Shown: positions 17,549-27,707, numbered from the stretch's first letter. The stretch: 64,000 nt of DNA from Limisoma sp963601185 (GCA_963601185.1 CAVCEE010000007.1:59798-123797); one strand, 5' to 3'. Numbers and translations: made by a program. Notes: generated by a model from the letters alone, not told the origin.

Positions 17549-20500
17549 ATGAGTCTGTATCAGACGGCCGTGAAACGGCCAATAACCACAATACTGATTT
17601 TCCTCGGCATCGCCATCTTTGGATTGTTCTCGCTTACGCGGTTGAGCATCGACCTCTACCCGAACATCGAGACCAACTCCATTATGGTCATGACCACCTA
17701 TTCCGGAGCAAGTGCCGAGGACATCGAGACCAACGTCACCCGACCGCTCGAGAACACCCTCAACGGTGTGAGCGACCTCAAGCACATCTCCTCCGACTCC
17801 AAGGAAAACGTGTCGATCGTAACCCTCGAGTTTGAGTACGGCACCGACATCGACGTTGCCACCAACGACGTGCGCGACAAACTCGACCAAGTGACCACGC
17901 TCCCCGACGGAGCAAACAAGCCTGTGCTCTTCAAGTTTGGCACCGACGATATTCCTATTCTTATCCTTTCTGTGTCGGCAAAGGAAAGTATGACAGGACT
18001 TTACAAAATCCTCGACGACCAGGTGGCAACGCCGCTGGCGCGCGTTTCGGGCGTAGGCTCGGTGTCGATTTCGGGTATTCCCGACCGCGAAATCCAAGTG
18101 CTCTGCGACCCATACAAACTCGAAGCCTACGGACTCAGCATCGAGGCCATCAGTTCGGTGCTTGCAGCCGAAAACCTCAATGTGCCGGCAGGCTCGATCG
18201 ACATAGGTTCAAATGTCTACTCGATGCGCGTGCAGAAGGAGTTTGTCGACAGGGAAGAGATGCTCAACCTCGTGGTCGGCACCTATAGCGGCACGCCGGT
18301 CTATCTACGCGACGTGGCGCACATCGACGACGCCCCTCAGGAGCGTGCCGAAGAAGCCTACACCAACGGCGAACTCGGCGGCATGATTATCGTGCAGAAG
18401 CAGTCGGGCGCAAACTCTGTCGAGATTTCCAACTCCGTGAAGGCGCGCCTTGTGCAGATTCAGAAAAACCTGCCGTCCGACGTGCATATCGGACTTATCG
18501 TCGACACCTCCGACTATATCGTCAACACCATCGAGTCGCTCAAGGAAACCATCCTCATCACGATGCTCATTGTCAGCCTTGTGGTGCTCCTTTTCCTCGG
18601 TCGCTGGCGCGCAACTTTCGTGATTGTGCTCACCATCCCTATATCGCTACTTTCGGCACTTATCTATCTGCTTGCCACAGGCAACACGATGAACATCATC
18701 TCTATGAGTGCACTCTCAATTGCCATTGGTATGGTGGTGGACAACGCCATAGTGGTGCTCGAAAACATTACCACCCACATTGAGCGCGGCAGCCGTCCGC
18801 GCCAGGCAGCGATGTTTGCGACCAACGAGGTGGCAATCTCCGTGATGGCCTCCACGCTTACAACTATTGCCGTGTTCCTGCCGCTGACTATGATTAGCGG
18901 TATGGCAGGTATTATGTTTAAGCAGTTGGGATGGATGGTGACCATCATTCTGTCCGTGTCGACAATCGGAGCAATCACCCTTACGCCTACGCTCTGCTCG
19001 TTGATGCTTCGACTGAACAAGAAATACAACATCTTCCAGAAGATGGTGTCGAACCCCTTCGACCATTTCCTCAAGAAGGTGACCGACGGCTATGCGTGGC
19101 TGCTGCGTGTGGCACTCCGCCACCGCTGGCTCACGCTGGTGATTATCGTAGCCCTGTTCATCGGCTCGATTGTGGTGCTTGCTCCGCAGATTAAGACCGA
19201 GTTTTTCCCTCAGCAGGACAACTCGCGCATCAGCATCACCGTGAAACTCCCTACCGGCACGCGCCAGGAGGTGACGCGCGAACTCGGTTTCCGCATCTAT
19301 GAGCAGTTGAAGAAGAACTGTCCGGAGGTGAAGACCGTCAACTTCTCCGAGGGTCAGGCAGGTGAGGATAATATTTTCGGCAATATGTCGGACAACGGCA
19401 ACAATATCCTCTCGTTCAACATCCAGACTGTGCGCTCCACCGAACGCAAACGCTCGCTCAACGAAATATGTGACGCCATCCGCAAGGACCTCGACGGCTA
19501 TCCCGAAATCCGCACATTCAACGTGGCATCGGGCGGCGGTCAGAGCGGAGTGGGCGGCGAGGCAGCCGTCGACATCGAGATCTATGGTTACGACTTCACT
19601 ACGTCCGACCGCATAGCCTCCGAGGTGGCGCAGAAGATGCGCAGCAAGGACTGCTGCTCGCAGGTCGACATCAGCCGTGACGAGTACACGCCGGAATACC
19701 GTGTGGACTTCGACCGCGAGAAACTCGCCATCAACGGACTCAATATGCAGACTGCGGCGGCGTATTTGCGCAACCGTGTGAACGGCAGCGTGTCCACGCA
19801 GTTCCGCGAGGACGGTGACGAATACGACATCCGAGTGCGCTACGACAAGCAGTTCCGCCAGTCGGTTGAGGACATCGAGAACATAACCATCTACAATACG
19901 GCAGGTAAGGGCATCAAGATCCGCGACCTCGGCAAGGTCGTTGAGTCGCAGACACCGCCTACCATCGAGCGCCGCGACCGTGAGCGTGTAATCACCGTGA
20001 AATGCGTTGTGGCACAGGGCTACGCTCTCTCCGATGTGGTGACTGCTGCAACCGCCGTAATGGACGAAACGGAGATGCCGGCAGACTTCTCTTGGCAGTT
20101 TGGCGGCACGTTTGAGGACCAGCAGGACACTTTCTCCGACATGATTATGCTTATGGGACTTATCATCATCCTCGTGTTCATCATTATGGCATCGCAGTTT
20201 GAGTCGCTGACCTATCCGTTTGTAATCATGTTCTCCATACCGTTTGCCGTTACCGGCGTGCTCTTCGGACTCTATGTAACCAATACCCCGATGAGCGTTA
20301 TGGCGTTGCTCGGCATCCTGATGCTTATAGGTATCGTGGTGAACAACGGTATCGTGCTTATCGACTACATCATGCTCTGCCGTGAGCGCGGACAGGGCTT
20401 GGTCAACGCCGTCGTAACATCCGGTCGCTCGCGTCTGCGCCCGATTCTTATGACCACCCTCACCACAGTAATCGGTATGGTGCCGATGGCGGTAGGACAG

Positions 20501-20668
20501 GGCGAAGGCTCGGAGATGTGGCGCGCGCTGGGTATGACGGTGGCATTCGGACTCTCGTTCTCCACGCTCATCACGCTCATCATCATCCCGACACTTTACA
20601 GCGTGTTCGCCCGCATCGGCATCAAGCGTGCCCGCAAAAAAGAATTGAAAACATTAAAACAAGCATAA
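17549..20668 (+). CDS. RND (HAE1/AcrB-like) efflux pump permease
   Basis: A 1039-residue inner-membrane transporter of full family length, starting with MSLYQTAVKRPITTILIFLG. It has twelve predicted helices and two large periplasmic loops. The TM4 motif GMVVDNAIVVLENI has Asp-Asn where AcrB has Asp-Asp, as in many HAE1 pumps. The second half carries the matching GIVVNNGIVLIDYI motif. Export of hydrophobic or amphipathic compounds is expected; the substrate is not deducible. Confidence 0.94.
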   Translation: MSLYQTAVKRPITTILIFLGIAIFGLFSLTRLSIDLYPNIETNSIMVMTTYSGASAEDIETNVTRPLENTLNGVSDLKHISSDSKENVSIVTLEFEYGTDIDVATNDVRDKLDQVTTLPDGANKPVLFKFGTDDIPILILSVSAKESMTGLYKILDDQVATPLARVSGVGSVSISGIPDREIQVLCDPYKLEAYGLSIEAISSVLAAENLNVPAGSIDIGSNVYSMRVQKEFVDREEMLNLVVGTYSGTPVYLRDVAHIDDAPQERAEEAYTNGELGGMIIVQKQSGANSVEISNSVKARLVQIQKNLPSDVHIGLIVDTSDYIVNTIESLKETILITMLIVSLVVLLFLGRWRATFVIVLTIPISLLSALIYLLATGNTMNIISMSALSIAIGMVVDNAIVVLENITTHIERGSRPRQAAMFATNEVAISVMASTLTTIAVFLPLTMISGMAGIMFKQLGWMVTIILSVSTIGAITLTPTLCSLMLRLNKKYNIFQKMVSNPFDHFLKKVTDGYAWLLRVALRHRWLTLVIIVALFIGSIVVLAPQIKTEFFPQQDNSRISITVKLPTGTRQEVTRELGFRIYEQLKKNCPEVKTVNFSEGQAGEDNIFGNMSDNGNNILSFNIQTVRSTERKRSLNEICDAIRKDLDGYPEIRTFNVASGGGQSGVGGEAAVDIEIYGYDFTTSDRIASEVAQKMRSKDCCSQVDISRDEYTPEYRVDFDREKLAINGLNMQTAAAYLRNRVNGSVSTQFREDGDEYDIRVRYDKQFRQSVEDIENITIYNTAGKGIKIRDLGKVVESQTPPTIERRDRERVITVKCVVAQGYALSDVVTAATAVMDETEMPADFSWQFGGTFEDQQDTFSDMIMLMGLIIILVFIIMASQFESLTYPFVIMFSIPFAVTGVLFGLYVTNTPMSVMALLGILMLIGIVVNNGIVLIDYIMLCRERGQGLVNAVVTSGRSRLRPILMTTLTTVIGMVPMAVGQGEGSEMWRALGMTVAFGLSFSTLITLIIIPTLYSVFARIGIKRARKKELKTLKQA

Positions 20669-20671
20669 CCG

Positions 20672-20965
20672 ATGAAAGCAGTATTTATAGCCTATAACCA
20701 GGCACACGAAGACGATGTGCTCAGCGCAATGCGTCAACTCGACATCAAGGGCTACACTGGGTGGCCGTCGGTGATAGGCGCCGGACACAAGGGCGGCGAG
20801 CCTCATCTCGGCTCGCATGCCTGGCCTACGCTCAACGGCGCGATGCTCACCGTGGTGGACGACCACAAGGTTGACGACCTGCTAGACCGTCTGCGCGCCA
20901 TCGACGGCGAGAGTCCGCAACTCGGCCTACGCGCCTTCGCCTGGACCGTCGACCAAGTGCTGTAG
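20672..20965 (+). CDS. Small PII-like protein at the end of the RND operon
   Basis: A 97-residue protein that starts 3 bases after the pump stop. The pattern (MKAVFIAYNQAHEDDVLSAM...GYTGWPSVIGAG, then AMLTVVDDHKVDDLLDRLRAID, then LRAFAWTVDQVL) matches the ferredoxin-like fold of the PII superfamily, with a central loop where classical PII has its T-loop. The conserved Tyr uridylylation motif of GlnB is absent. PII-like proteins are known beside metal-efflux RND systems and other transporters, where they bind small ligands; a regulatory role on this pump is inferred. Confidence 0.72.
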   Translation: MKAVFIAYNQAHEDDVLSAMRQLDIKGYTGWPSVIGAGHKGGEPHLGSHAWPTLNGAMLTVVDDHKVDDLLDRLRAIDGESPQLGLRAFAWTVDQVL

Positions 20966-20982
20966 CAACAAGGCTTCGGCTA

Positions 20983-21078
20983 ACGTTGGCGGCACCCCGA
21001 CGGGGTGCAAGTCACTGTGAACCAACTGCCCCGGGCTGAAGCCCGGGGTTTTTAATACGGCGCACCTACGGCGCGCTC
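20983..21078 (-). repeat. Dispersed palindromic element, copy 3 (inverted)
   Basis: It carries GCACCCC-GAC-GGGGTGC at 20992-21008 and a perfect palindrome CCCCGGGC-TGAA-GCCCGGGG at 21029-21048. It ends with GGCGCACCTACGGCGCGC, the reverse complement of the start of copies 1 and 2. It may double as a terminator of the efflux operon, as the second palindrome is followed by five T. Confidence 0.78.
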
Positions 21079-21319
21079 TCCCTCGCAGGATTCGGAAACC
21101 GCCTTCTGCGGTACTTTGTTTTGTGCTGCCGTCTCGGATGGTTGCGAATGAATTAAATGTTAATAATTTTAACGCGGTAGGCGGATAGATGGTAGTGGAT
21201 GTGGGAAATATCGTTAAAATCATAGGTTTCTGCGATAGAATGTGGCGATTAAGAGGTGTGATGATTTGCTTGTATTAGGGGATAAAAGAAGAAATGTGTA
21301 ACTTTTTTAATGAAAAATA

Positions 21320-21349
21320 TTGCAATTTAAAACATTTTAGTTACTTTTG
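21320..21349 (+). promoter_or_regulatory. Promoter of the SusC/SusD pair
   Basis: TTG (21320-21322), 19 bp, TACTTTTG (21342-21349). The predicted start near 21354 leaves a leader of about 65 bases. Confidence 0.72.
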
Positions 21350-21419
21350 CGACCTATTTCGGAAAAAGATTATTGCAAAAATGGCAGAGATGCCAAGTAT
21401 TTTATTTAATTGTTAGGTT

Positions 21420-24400
21420 ATGAAAAAGATTGTCTTAACGCTGGTGGCGGCGGGGACATTGTCCTTGTCTGCCTATGCTGACCACAAAATCAGTGGTCGG
21501 GTTATCTATTCAGGAGACAAAGAGCCTTTGATTGGAGCGTCGATTGCTCCTGTTGGAGGTGGTAACGGCACAGTAACAGACCTCGATGGTAATTTCACGT
21601 TGACGGTCGGCGACGGTGTGAAATACGTCAATGTGTCGTATGTCGGTATGAAAACAAAGCAAGTTGCAGTTTCGAGCAATATGCAGGTTGTGCTCGATGA
21701 CACAAACAACGCACTCAGTGAGGTGGTTGTAACTGCTATGGGTATCAAGCGCGAGAAAAAAGCCCTCGGCTACTCTTCACAGGAACTTACTGCAGACAAA
21801 CTCAGCACCAACGGTTCGACTGACTTGGCAGGTGCTATCCAAGGTAAGGTTACAGGCGTACAGGTACGCCAGTCGTCAGGTGCTCCGGGTGCATCATCGC
21901 AAATCGTGATTCGTGGTGCCCGTTCGTTTGACGGCAACAACCAGCCGCTCTATGTGGTTGACGGTATGCCTATCGAGACCGGCAACGACTTCGGCGACAA
22001 TTCAGGCGCCAGCAGCAGCGGTGTGGTCGGTGCCAACCAGACAAGCCATAGCCTCGACATCAACCCAGAGGACATCGAGTCGATCAACGTGCTTAAAGGT
22101 CAGGCAGCATCAGCCCTTTACGGTATCCGTGCATCCAACGGTGTGATTGTCATCACCACGAAGCGCGGCTCGTCGATTTCGAGCAAGCCTATCGTAACGG
22201 CAAGCACCAATATCAGTGCAGAGAGCGTTTCTCGCCGTTTCCATCGCCAGAACGTATATGCTCAAGGTGCTTACTACCAAAAGAACGCTGACGGTACGGT
22301 GACAGGCTACAACCCAAGTTCATCGTCGACTTGGGGCCCTAAGATTTCAGAACTCAATATGGATACTCGCTACGGTTACGACGGTATCCTCGCCTCTGGC
22401 GGAACACTGCCGGCAGAGGGCGGAAAGAGCGGACAGTACTACAACCCGAAATACGCTCTTGCTGGACTCAACGGCTGGAGCAACGCTACAGTTTACGACA
22501 ATATCGGCGACTACTTCCAGACAGGTTTCACCGAGAATGCCAACTTCAACATTTCACAGAAGAAAGAGAACCTCAACTACTCTTTCGGTATCAGCAACTC
22601 CTACCAGAAAGGCGTGATGCCGTCTACCGGCATGTCGCGTTGGGGTGCGCGTGGTCTTGTTGACCTCGACATCTCGAAGGAGTGGAAAACCGGTTTCAGC
22701 GCAAACTACAGCAGCACCAAGGTGAACTCTGCTCCGGGTGCAAACTCAGGTATCGTCAATGTGGTTTATTCCGCACCGTCGGAGTACGATCTCAAGGGCA
22801 CTCCCTACAGCACTCCTGACGACCCTTCTAATATGGTGCTCTTCCGCTACACGTCATTCCGCAACCCGTACTGGTTTGCTGACAACGACTCATACTTGCG
22901 TCACACCAACCGTACGTTTGGCAACGCTTACCTTGAGTACCACCCACGTTGGCTCAACAACGACCAGTACCGCTTCACAGTGCGTGAGCAAGCCGGTATA
23001 GACGCCTACACAAGCGACAACACCGATGTCTATGAAATGTATAAGGACGCATGGTACGGCTACACTATTCAGTCAGGTCAGATTGAGAACTACGGTACGC
23101 AGAGCAACACATTCAACAACCTGTTCACAATCAACTTCGACGGAACATGGAATGCGTGGAACCTCAATGTGCTCATCGGTAACGAAATCAACCACAACAA
23201 CTACCGTTACTGGGACTACAACGGCTATAACTTCAACTACTACGGCTTCCCGACAATGAGCAACACCACCAGCCAAAGCGGTGAGGAATACAAGGGCAAG
23301 AGCCGCACGGTTGGTTTCTTCGGACAGGCAACAGCATCGTGGAATAACGAGTTGTTCCTCACCCTTACTGGTCGTGAAGACTACGTGTCGACAATGCCTC
23401 ACGGCAGCCGCGCGTTCTTCTATCCTTCGGTTTCTCTGGGATGGGTGTTTACCGAACTTCCATTCTTCAAGCAACACAAGAATGTGCTCAACTATGGTAA
23501 ACTCCGCGCTTCGTTGGCGCAGGTGGGCCAGGCAGGTACATGGTATGAAAACTTCTACTATGTGCCATCCTACGGCGGCGGTTTCTACACAAGCAGCCCA
23601 ATCGCGTTCCCAATCAACGGAGTGTCGACATATATGCCTTACTACGTGCTGTTTGACAAGAACCTCAAGCCACAGAACACCAAGAACGTTGAGTTCGGTG
23701 CTGACTTGAACTTCTTCAACAACCGCATCCGTTTGGAATACACTGCAAGTTACCAGAACATCACCAACCAGATTTTCGACGTGCCGGTATCAGGCTCGAC
23801 AGGCTACCAGTATATGCGCACCAACGCAGGCAAGATGCACACTTGGTCGCACGAACTTTCTGCCAACTTCGCAATTCTCCAAGCACGCGACTACTCTTTG
23901 GACTTTGGCGTGAACTTCACCCATACCTACAACTTTGTTGACGAACTCGCCGACGGTGTAGAGTCAATCGCACTCGGTGGCTTCACTGAACCTCAAATCC
24001 GTGCAGAGGCAGGCAGCACTTACCCGATTGTCTACGGTCTTGCATTCAAGCGCGACGACAACGGTAACCTCCTCCTCAAGGACGGTCTTCCACAGGCTAC
24101 AAGCACCAGCCAGAAACTCGGCAACTGCTCGCCAGACTACACAATGGGCTTCTCGCTCAACGCCCGCTACAAACGCGTGTCGCTGGCATCGACTTGGGAT
24201 CTCAGCATGGGCGGTGTGATGTATAATGGTACGCTCCTTACGCTCAACTACTTCGGTGCAACCAAGGAGTCGCTTGACTATCACGAAGGCACAATGATTG
24301 CCGAAGGTATCGACGAGGTTACCGGTCAAAAGAACACTACAGTGGTAGACAAGGCCGACTACTATCAGGCTTACTACGACGTGACAGAGGCAGGTATCTT

Positions 24401-24632
24401 CGACCGCAGTTTCCTCAAACTCCGCGACCTCACTGTAACCTACGACCTTCCGCAGATCGGCGGCGTGAACATCTCAATCTTCGGTTTCGCACGCAACGTG
24501 CTCGTATGGGCAAAGATGCCGGCGTTCGACCCGGAATCGTCGCAGGGTAGCGACAACATGACCGGTTACTTCGAGCGTTTCTCAGTGCCAAGCACAAAGA
24601 GTTTCGGTGGTGGTATCAAGTTCAAATTCTAA
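21420..24632 (+). CDS. SusC/RagA-family TonB-linked outer-membrane protein
   Basis: A 1070-residue protein: signal peptide (1-20), CarboxypepD_reg-like domain (about 24-105), TonB plug (about 115-235, with GKVTGVQVRQSSGAPGASS and SQIVIRGARS), the SusC signature NVLKGQAASALYGIRASNGV and a large barrel. It takes up substrate into the periplasm together with the SusD lipoprotein at 24666. No glycoside hydrolase, anti-sigma or hybrid two-component gene flanks the pair, so the nutrient (glycan, peptide or other) cannot be named. Confidence 0.93.
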   Translation: MKKIVLTLVAAGTLSLSAYADHKISGRVIYSGDKEPLIGASIAPVGGGNGTVTDLDGNFTLTVGDGVKYVNVSYVGMKTKQVAVSSNMQVVLDDTNNALSEVVVTAMGIKREKKALGYSSQELTADKLSTNGSTDLAGAIQGKVTGVQVRQSSGAPGASSQIVIRGARSFDGNNQPLYVVDGMPIETGNDFGDNSGASSSGVVGANQTSHSLDINPEDIESINVLKGQAASALYGIRASNGVIVITTKRGSSISSKPIVTASTNISAESVSRRFHRQNVYAQGAYYQKNADGTVTGYNPSSSSTWGPKISELNMDTRYGYDGILASGGTLPAEGGKSGQYYNPKYALAGLNGWSNATVYDNIGDYFQTGFTENANFNISQKKENLNYSFGISNSYQKGVMPSTGMSRWGARGLVDLDISKEWKTGFSANYSSTKVNSAPGANSGIVNVVYSAPSEYDLKGTPYSTPDDPSNMVLFRYTSFRNPYWFADNDSYLRHTNRTFGNAYLEYHPRWLNNDQYRFTVREQAGIDAYTSDNTDVYEMYKDAWYGYTIQSGQIENYGTQSNTFNNLFTINFDGTWNAWNLNVLIGNEINHNNYRYWDYNGYNFNYYGFPTMSNTTSQSGEEYKGKSRTVGFFGQATASWNNELFLTLTGREDYVSTMPHGSRAFFYPSVSLGWVFTELPFFKQHKNVLNYGKLRASLAQVGQAGTWYENFYYVPSYGGGFYTSSPIAFPINGVSTYMPYYVLFDKNLKPQNTKNVEFGADLNFFNNRIRLEYTASYQNITNQIFDVPVSGSTGYQYMRTNAGKMHTWSHELSANFAILQARDYSLDFGVNFTHTYNFVDELADGVESIALGGFTEPQIRAEAGSTYPIVYGLAFKRDDNGNLLLKDGLPQATSTSQKLGNCSPDYTMGFSLNARYKRVSLASTWDLSMGGVMYNGTLLTLNYFGATKESLDYHEGTMIAEGIDEVTGQKNTTVVDKADYYQAYYDVTEAGIFDRSFLKLRDLTVTYDLPQIGGVNISIFGFARNVLVWAKMPAFDPESSQGSDNMTGYFERFSVPSTKSFGGGIKFKF

Positions 24633-24665
24633 AATCAAACATCAACACTATAAAAACGAAAGATC

Positions 24666-26150
24666 ATGAACGTAAAGAAATATATATCTGCGGCACTTCT
24701 TACTGTGTTGGCCGCTTCGTGCTCCGAGGGGTTGATGGACGACATCAACAAAAACAACGGAAACCCGTCGGCTGAAACAGTCGACGCTAAGTTCGAGTTC
24801 CCGGGCATCATCATGAACACTGCATTCAGCACTATCTCGGGCGACTATGCTTTCTATCTGTCGACCTACAACGAACAGGAGTTCGGCTTGGGCAACAACC
24901 AGATGATGAAGGCTGAGTTGCGCAACGCCAGCGAGACTGCTGCCGCAACTACATTCAATAATGTGTGGAACACTACATACTCTACGCTCTATGCCTGCAA
25001 GCAGGCTATCGCCAAGTGCGAAGAGGGTCAGGTGAATGCTGGACAGAAGGACATCCTCGGCGTGGCTAAGGTGCTCACTGCCCTTAACCTCGGTGTTCTT
25101 ACCGATATGCACGGCGACGTGCCTTATAGCGAGGCTCTTCAGGGAGATGCAAACCTCACTCCGAAAATCGACTCTCAGGAATCGATCTACACGGAAATCT
25201 TCGCATTGCTCGACGACGCAATCGTGAGCCTCAACGAGGCAATCGAGAACGGCGACAGCAACCTCGGCAACCAGGATATGCTTTTCGCTGGCGACTACAG
25301 CCAGTGGATTAGTTTGGCTTACGCCCTCAAGGCGCGCTACACTCTCCACATGCAATTGCGCGACCAGAATGCTATAAGCAAGGCTCTTGAGTATGCGAAT
25401 GCAGCATTGGAAAACGGCTTTGCCGGCGCAGAACTGGCAGTGTTTGACGCCAACAACTACAACCCTTGGACTGCATACTTCTACGACCGCCAGTACACAG
25501 CGTCGTCGACCACCGTTGCCAACCTTATGGAGGAGCGTAACGACCCGCGTATCGACCTCTACCTGTGCCCAACCTACGGTCCTACTGACGCAGCGACTCC
25601 GGGCGACCAGGCTGCTGCCGTGACAACTGGCGGTGACTTTGCCACTCCGTCGTGGTTGAACAACGAGGCTGCAAGCATCCACGTGTTCAGCCAGTCTGAA
25701 ATCTACTTCATCATTGCTGAGTGCCAGGCTCGTCTTGGACAGGATGCTTCGGACGCATTGGCAAGTGCAGTGAACGCATCGTTTATCGACTATGCAACTG
25801 CCGACGGCGGCGTGATTGGCTTCGACACAACGACTGCAGCCGACTACATCGCTTCGCTTCCTGTTACCTTGGAGGAAATCATGGTGCAGAAGTATCTTGC
25901 GCAGACACGCGACGAGCAGGTTGAGACCTACAACGACCTCCGCCGTGCGAAAGCCAACGGTGAGGAGTTTGTCCACATGACCAACCCTAAGAACACTCAG
26001 TCGACTGGCAACGCCCTTCCGCTCCGTCTGCCTTACGCAGAAAGCGACGTGCGCTCTAACCCTAATGTGCGCTCGGCATTCGGCTCGGGTAACGCTGCCG
26101 GAATGTATATCTTCACTGAAAACGTTTGGTGGGCAGGCGGCACACGCTAA
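24666..26150 (+). CDS. SusD/RagB-family surface lipoprotein
   Basis: A 494-residue lipoprotein, lipobox AASC (Cys19). It has helical TPR-like segments with the family's LTDMHGDVPYSEA motif (about 148-160) and a C-terminal region ending in NVWWAGGTR, as in the SusD-like_2 subgroup. It lies 33 bases after SusC and forms the lid of the SusCD uptake complex. A strong terminator follows. Confidence 0.92.
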   Translation: MNVKKYISAALLTVLAASCSEGLMDDINKNNGNPSAETVDAKFEFPGIIMNTAFSTISGDYAFYLSTYNEQEFGLGNNQMMKAELRNASETAAATTFNNVWNTTYSTLYACKQAIAKCEEGQVNAGQKDILGVAKVLTALNLGVLTDMHGDVPYSEALQGDANLTPKIDSQESIYTEIFALLDDAIVSLNEAIENGDSNLGNQDMLFAGDYSQWISLAYALKARYTLHMQLRDQNAISKALEYANAALENGFAGAELAVFDANNYNPWTAYFYDRQYTASSTTVANLMEERNDPRIDLYLCPTYGPTDAATPGDQAAAVTTGGDFATPSWLNNEAASIHVFSQSEIYFIIAECQARLGQDASDALASAVNASFIDYATADGGVIGFDTTTAADYIASLPVTLEEIMVQKYLAQTRDEQVETYNDLRRAKANGEEFVHMTNPKNTQSTGNALPLRLPYAESDVRSNPNVRSAFGSGNAAGMYIFTENVWWAGGTR

Positions 26151-26181
26151 CCCGACGGCCTGACGGCTTCAGAACATAACA

Positions 26182-26222
26182 AAACCGCCCCGGAGATTAG
26201 TTCCTCGGGGCGGTATTTTTTT
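26182..26222. terminator. Bidirectional terminator between SusD and the SPFH gene
   Basis: ACCGCCCCGGAG / TTCCTCGGGGCGGT stem with a short loop. T-runs on both strands suggest it serves the SusCD operon (plus) and the SPFH gene (minus). Confidence 0.85.
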
Positions 26223-26234
26223 GTTGCTGCGGCG

Positions 26235-27212
26235 TTATTTCTGGAAGATGTCCCGGATAGAGCCGATTGACGACAGTACGCCTGACGCCTCGTATGGGAT
26301 GTAGACAGTCTTGTTGTCCTTGCCGTTGACCATCTTTTCGAGGGTTTCGATATACTTCACAGCGAGCATGTAACTTGCAGGGTCGGTCTTTGTGGCCTTG
26401 ATGGCCTCTGCCACCTGGCGGATGGCTTCAGCCTCGCCCTCAGCCTGGAGAATCTTTGCGCGCGACACGCCTTCAGCCTTGAGGATTTCCGACTGCTTGG
26501 CAGCCTCAGCCTGGTTGATGCGCGACTGGCGTTCGCCCTCGGAGCGGAGGATGAGCGATTTCTTCTCACCTTCGGCGTTGAGAATCTCCGCACGGCGGTT
26601 GCGCTCTGCCTGCATCTGCTTCTCCATAGCCTTGCGTACGCTTTCGGGAGGAGTGATGTCCTGGAGTTCCACGCGGTTCACCTTTACGCCCCACTTGTTG
26701 GTAGCGCCGTCGAGGATTGACTGGAGTTTGGAGTTGATGGTGTCGCGCGAGGTGAGCGTCTCGTCGAGTTCGAGTTCGCCGATTACGTTGCGGAGCGATG
26801 TCTGCGTGAGTTTCTCGATAGCGTTGGGCAGATTGTCAATTTCGTAGACCGATTTCTTCGGGTCGACAATCTGAAAATAGAGCAGCGCATTGATTTCTGT
26901 GGTCACGTTGTCCTTGGTGATTACCTGCTGCGAGGGGAAGTCGTAGACCTGTTCGCGGAGGTCGATGGCAGAGGTGGCAGTCATGCGCACGATGGTGCGT
27001 CCGCCCATAGCCGATTCCACGCGGCGAGTGTAGATCATCTTGGGCTTGTCGATAAACGGCCAGATGATGTTGAGTCCGGGAGGCAGCACGCTGTGGAAGC
27101 GTCCGAGGCGTTCGATTACGCGCGTTTCCGACTGGGGCACCACTTTGACGCCCGCCATAACGAGAATCACCACGATGAGGATGATGAGTCCGAGGAGGAT
27201 TAAAGAGTTCAT
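26235..27212 (-). CDS. SPFH/stomatin-like membrane protein (QmcA-like)
   Basis: A 325-residue protein with an N-terminal membrane helix (about 3-25). The SPFH/band-7 domain (about 25-200) contains ETRVIERLGRF and VELQDITPPE. A long Ala/Glu/Gln-rich coiled coil (about 200-275, with repeats like EILNAEGEKKSLILRSEGE) follows. Such proteins form large cages or microdomains in the inner membrane, often with an NfeD partner. That partner lies 36 bases upstream. Confidence 0.92.
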   Translation of the reverse strand: MNSLILLGLIILIVVILVMAGVKVVPQSETRVIERLGRFHSVLPPGLNIIWPFIDKPKMIYTRRVESAMGGRTIVRMTATSAIDLREQVYDFPSQQVITKDNVTTEINALLYFQIVDPKKSVYEIDNLPNAIEKLTQTSLRNVIGELELDETLTSRDTINSKLQSILDGATNKWGVKVNRVELQDITPPESVRKAMEKQMQAERNRRAEILNAEGEKKSLILRSEGERQSRINQAEAAKQSEILKAEGVSRAKILQAEGEAEAIRQVAEAIKATKTDPASYMLAVKYIETLEKMVNGKDNKTVYIPYEASGVLSSIGSIRDIFQK

Positions 27213-27248
27213 AGGATGGTTGGTTTTTTATTGGTAGTGTGTTAATTA

Positions 27249-27707
27249 CTATTCTTCGGCGCGGGACACGGTGAGGATGATGCTGTCGTAGCCCAGCACC
27301 CTCACTTTCGTGCCTTTCTCCATTGCCGTGCCGTCGTCACTCACCGCTTGCCAGTTGTCGCCGTCGATGATTATGCGTCCAGGGCGATGCTCTGCTATGG
27401 GTTCGTCGACAACGGTTATGCGCCCGACAAGAGCATCCATATTGCTGAGGTTTTCGCGGTTGAGGCGTGAGTTTGCCTGTTTTCTTATTAGTGGTTTGAA
27501 TGCGATGAAAGCAACGACCGAGCCGATGGCGGCAGCGACGAGTTGCACCTCGATGCCGAAGCCGATGAGCGAGGCAACCAGAGCGAGAGCGCATCCGCCC
27601 ACGAGGCAGAATGCGGCGAAAGTGTTGGTCAGGAGTTCTGCAATCACGAGGATGGCGGCGGCGATGAGCCACCAGAGCCAACTTGAAATCATTAATGTTT
27701 CGTCCAT
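27249..27707 (-). CDS. NfeD-family membrane protein
   Basis: The start at 27707 (MDETLMISSWLWWL) is chosen over an upstream ATG because it puts the first membrane helix at the N-terminus. The 152-residue protein has three or so helices (about 8-75) and a C-terminal OB-fold NfeD domain (about 90-150, with LVGRITVVDEPIAEHRPGRIIIDG and KVRVLGYDS). It forms a two-gene operon with the SPFH protein; the pair is a classic membrane microdomain unit. Confidence 0.88.
   Translation of the reverse strand: MDETLMISSWLWWLIAAAILVIAELLTNTFAAFCLVGGCALALVASLIGFGIEVQLVAAAIGSVVAFIAFKPLIRKQANSRLNRENLSNMDALVGRITVVDEPIAEHRPGRIIIDGDNWQAVSDDGTAMEKGTKVRVLGYDSIILTVSRAEE

Larger units (their letters stand above)
20966..21419. 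other. Intergenic region with dispersed element and SusC promoter
   Basis: About 450 bp without a gene. It contains the dispersed element at 20983-21078, then an AT-rich stretch with the SusC promoter (21320-21349) and a leader of about 65 bases holding a small TGGCA-GAGA-TGCCA stem-loop near 21381-21394. Confidence 0.6.

Noticed and set aside
20983..21078. Dispersed element as an insertion sequence
   Set aside because: It has no transposase frame, no clear terminal inverted repeats of IS type and no target duplication visible; all copies are under about 220 bp.
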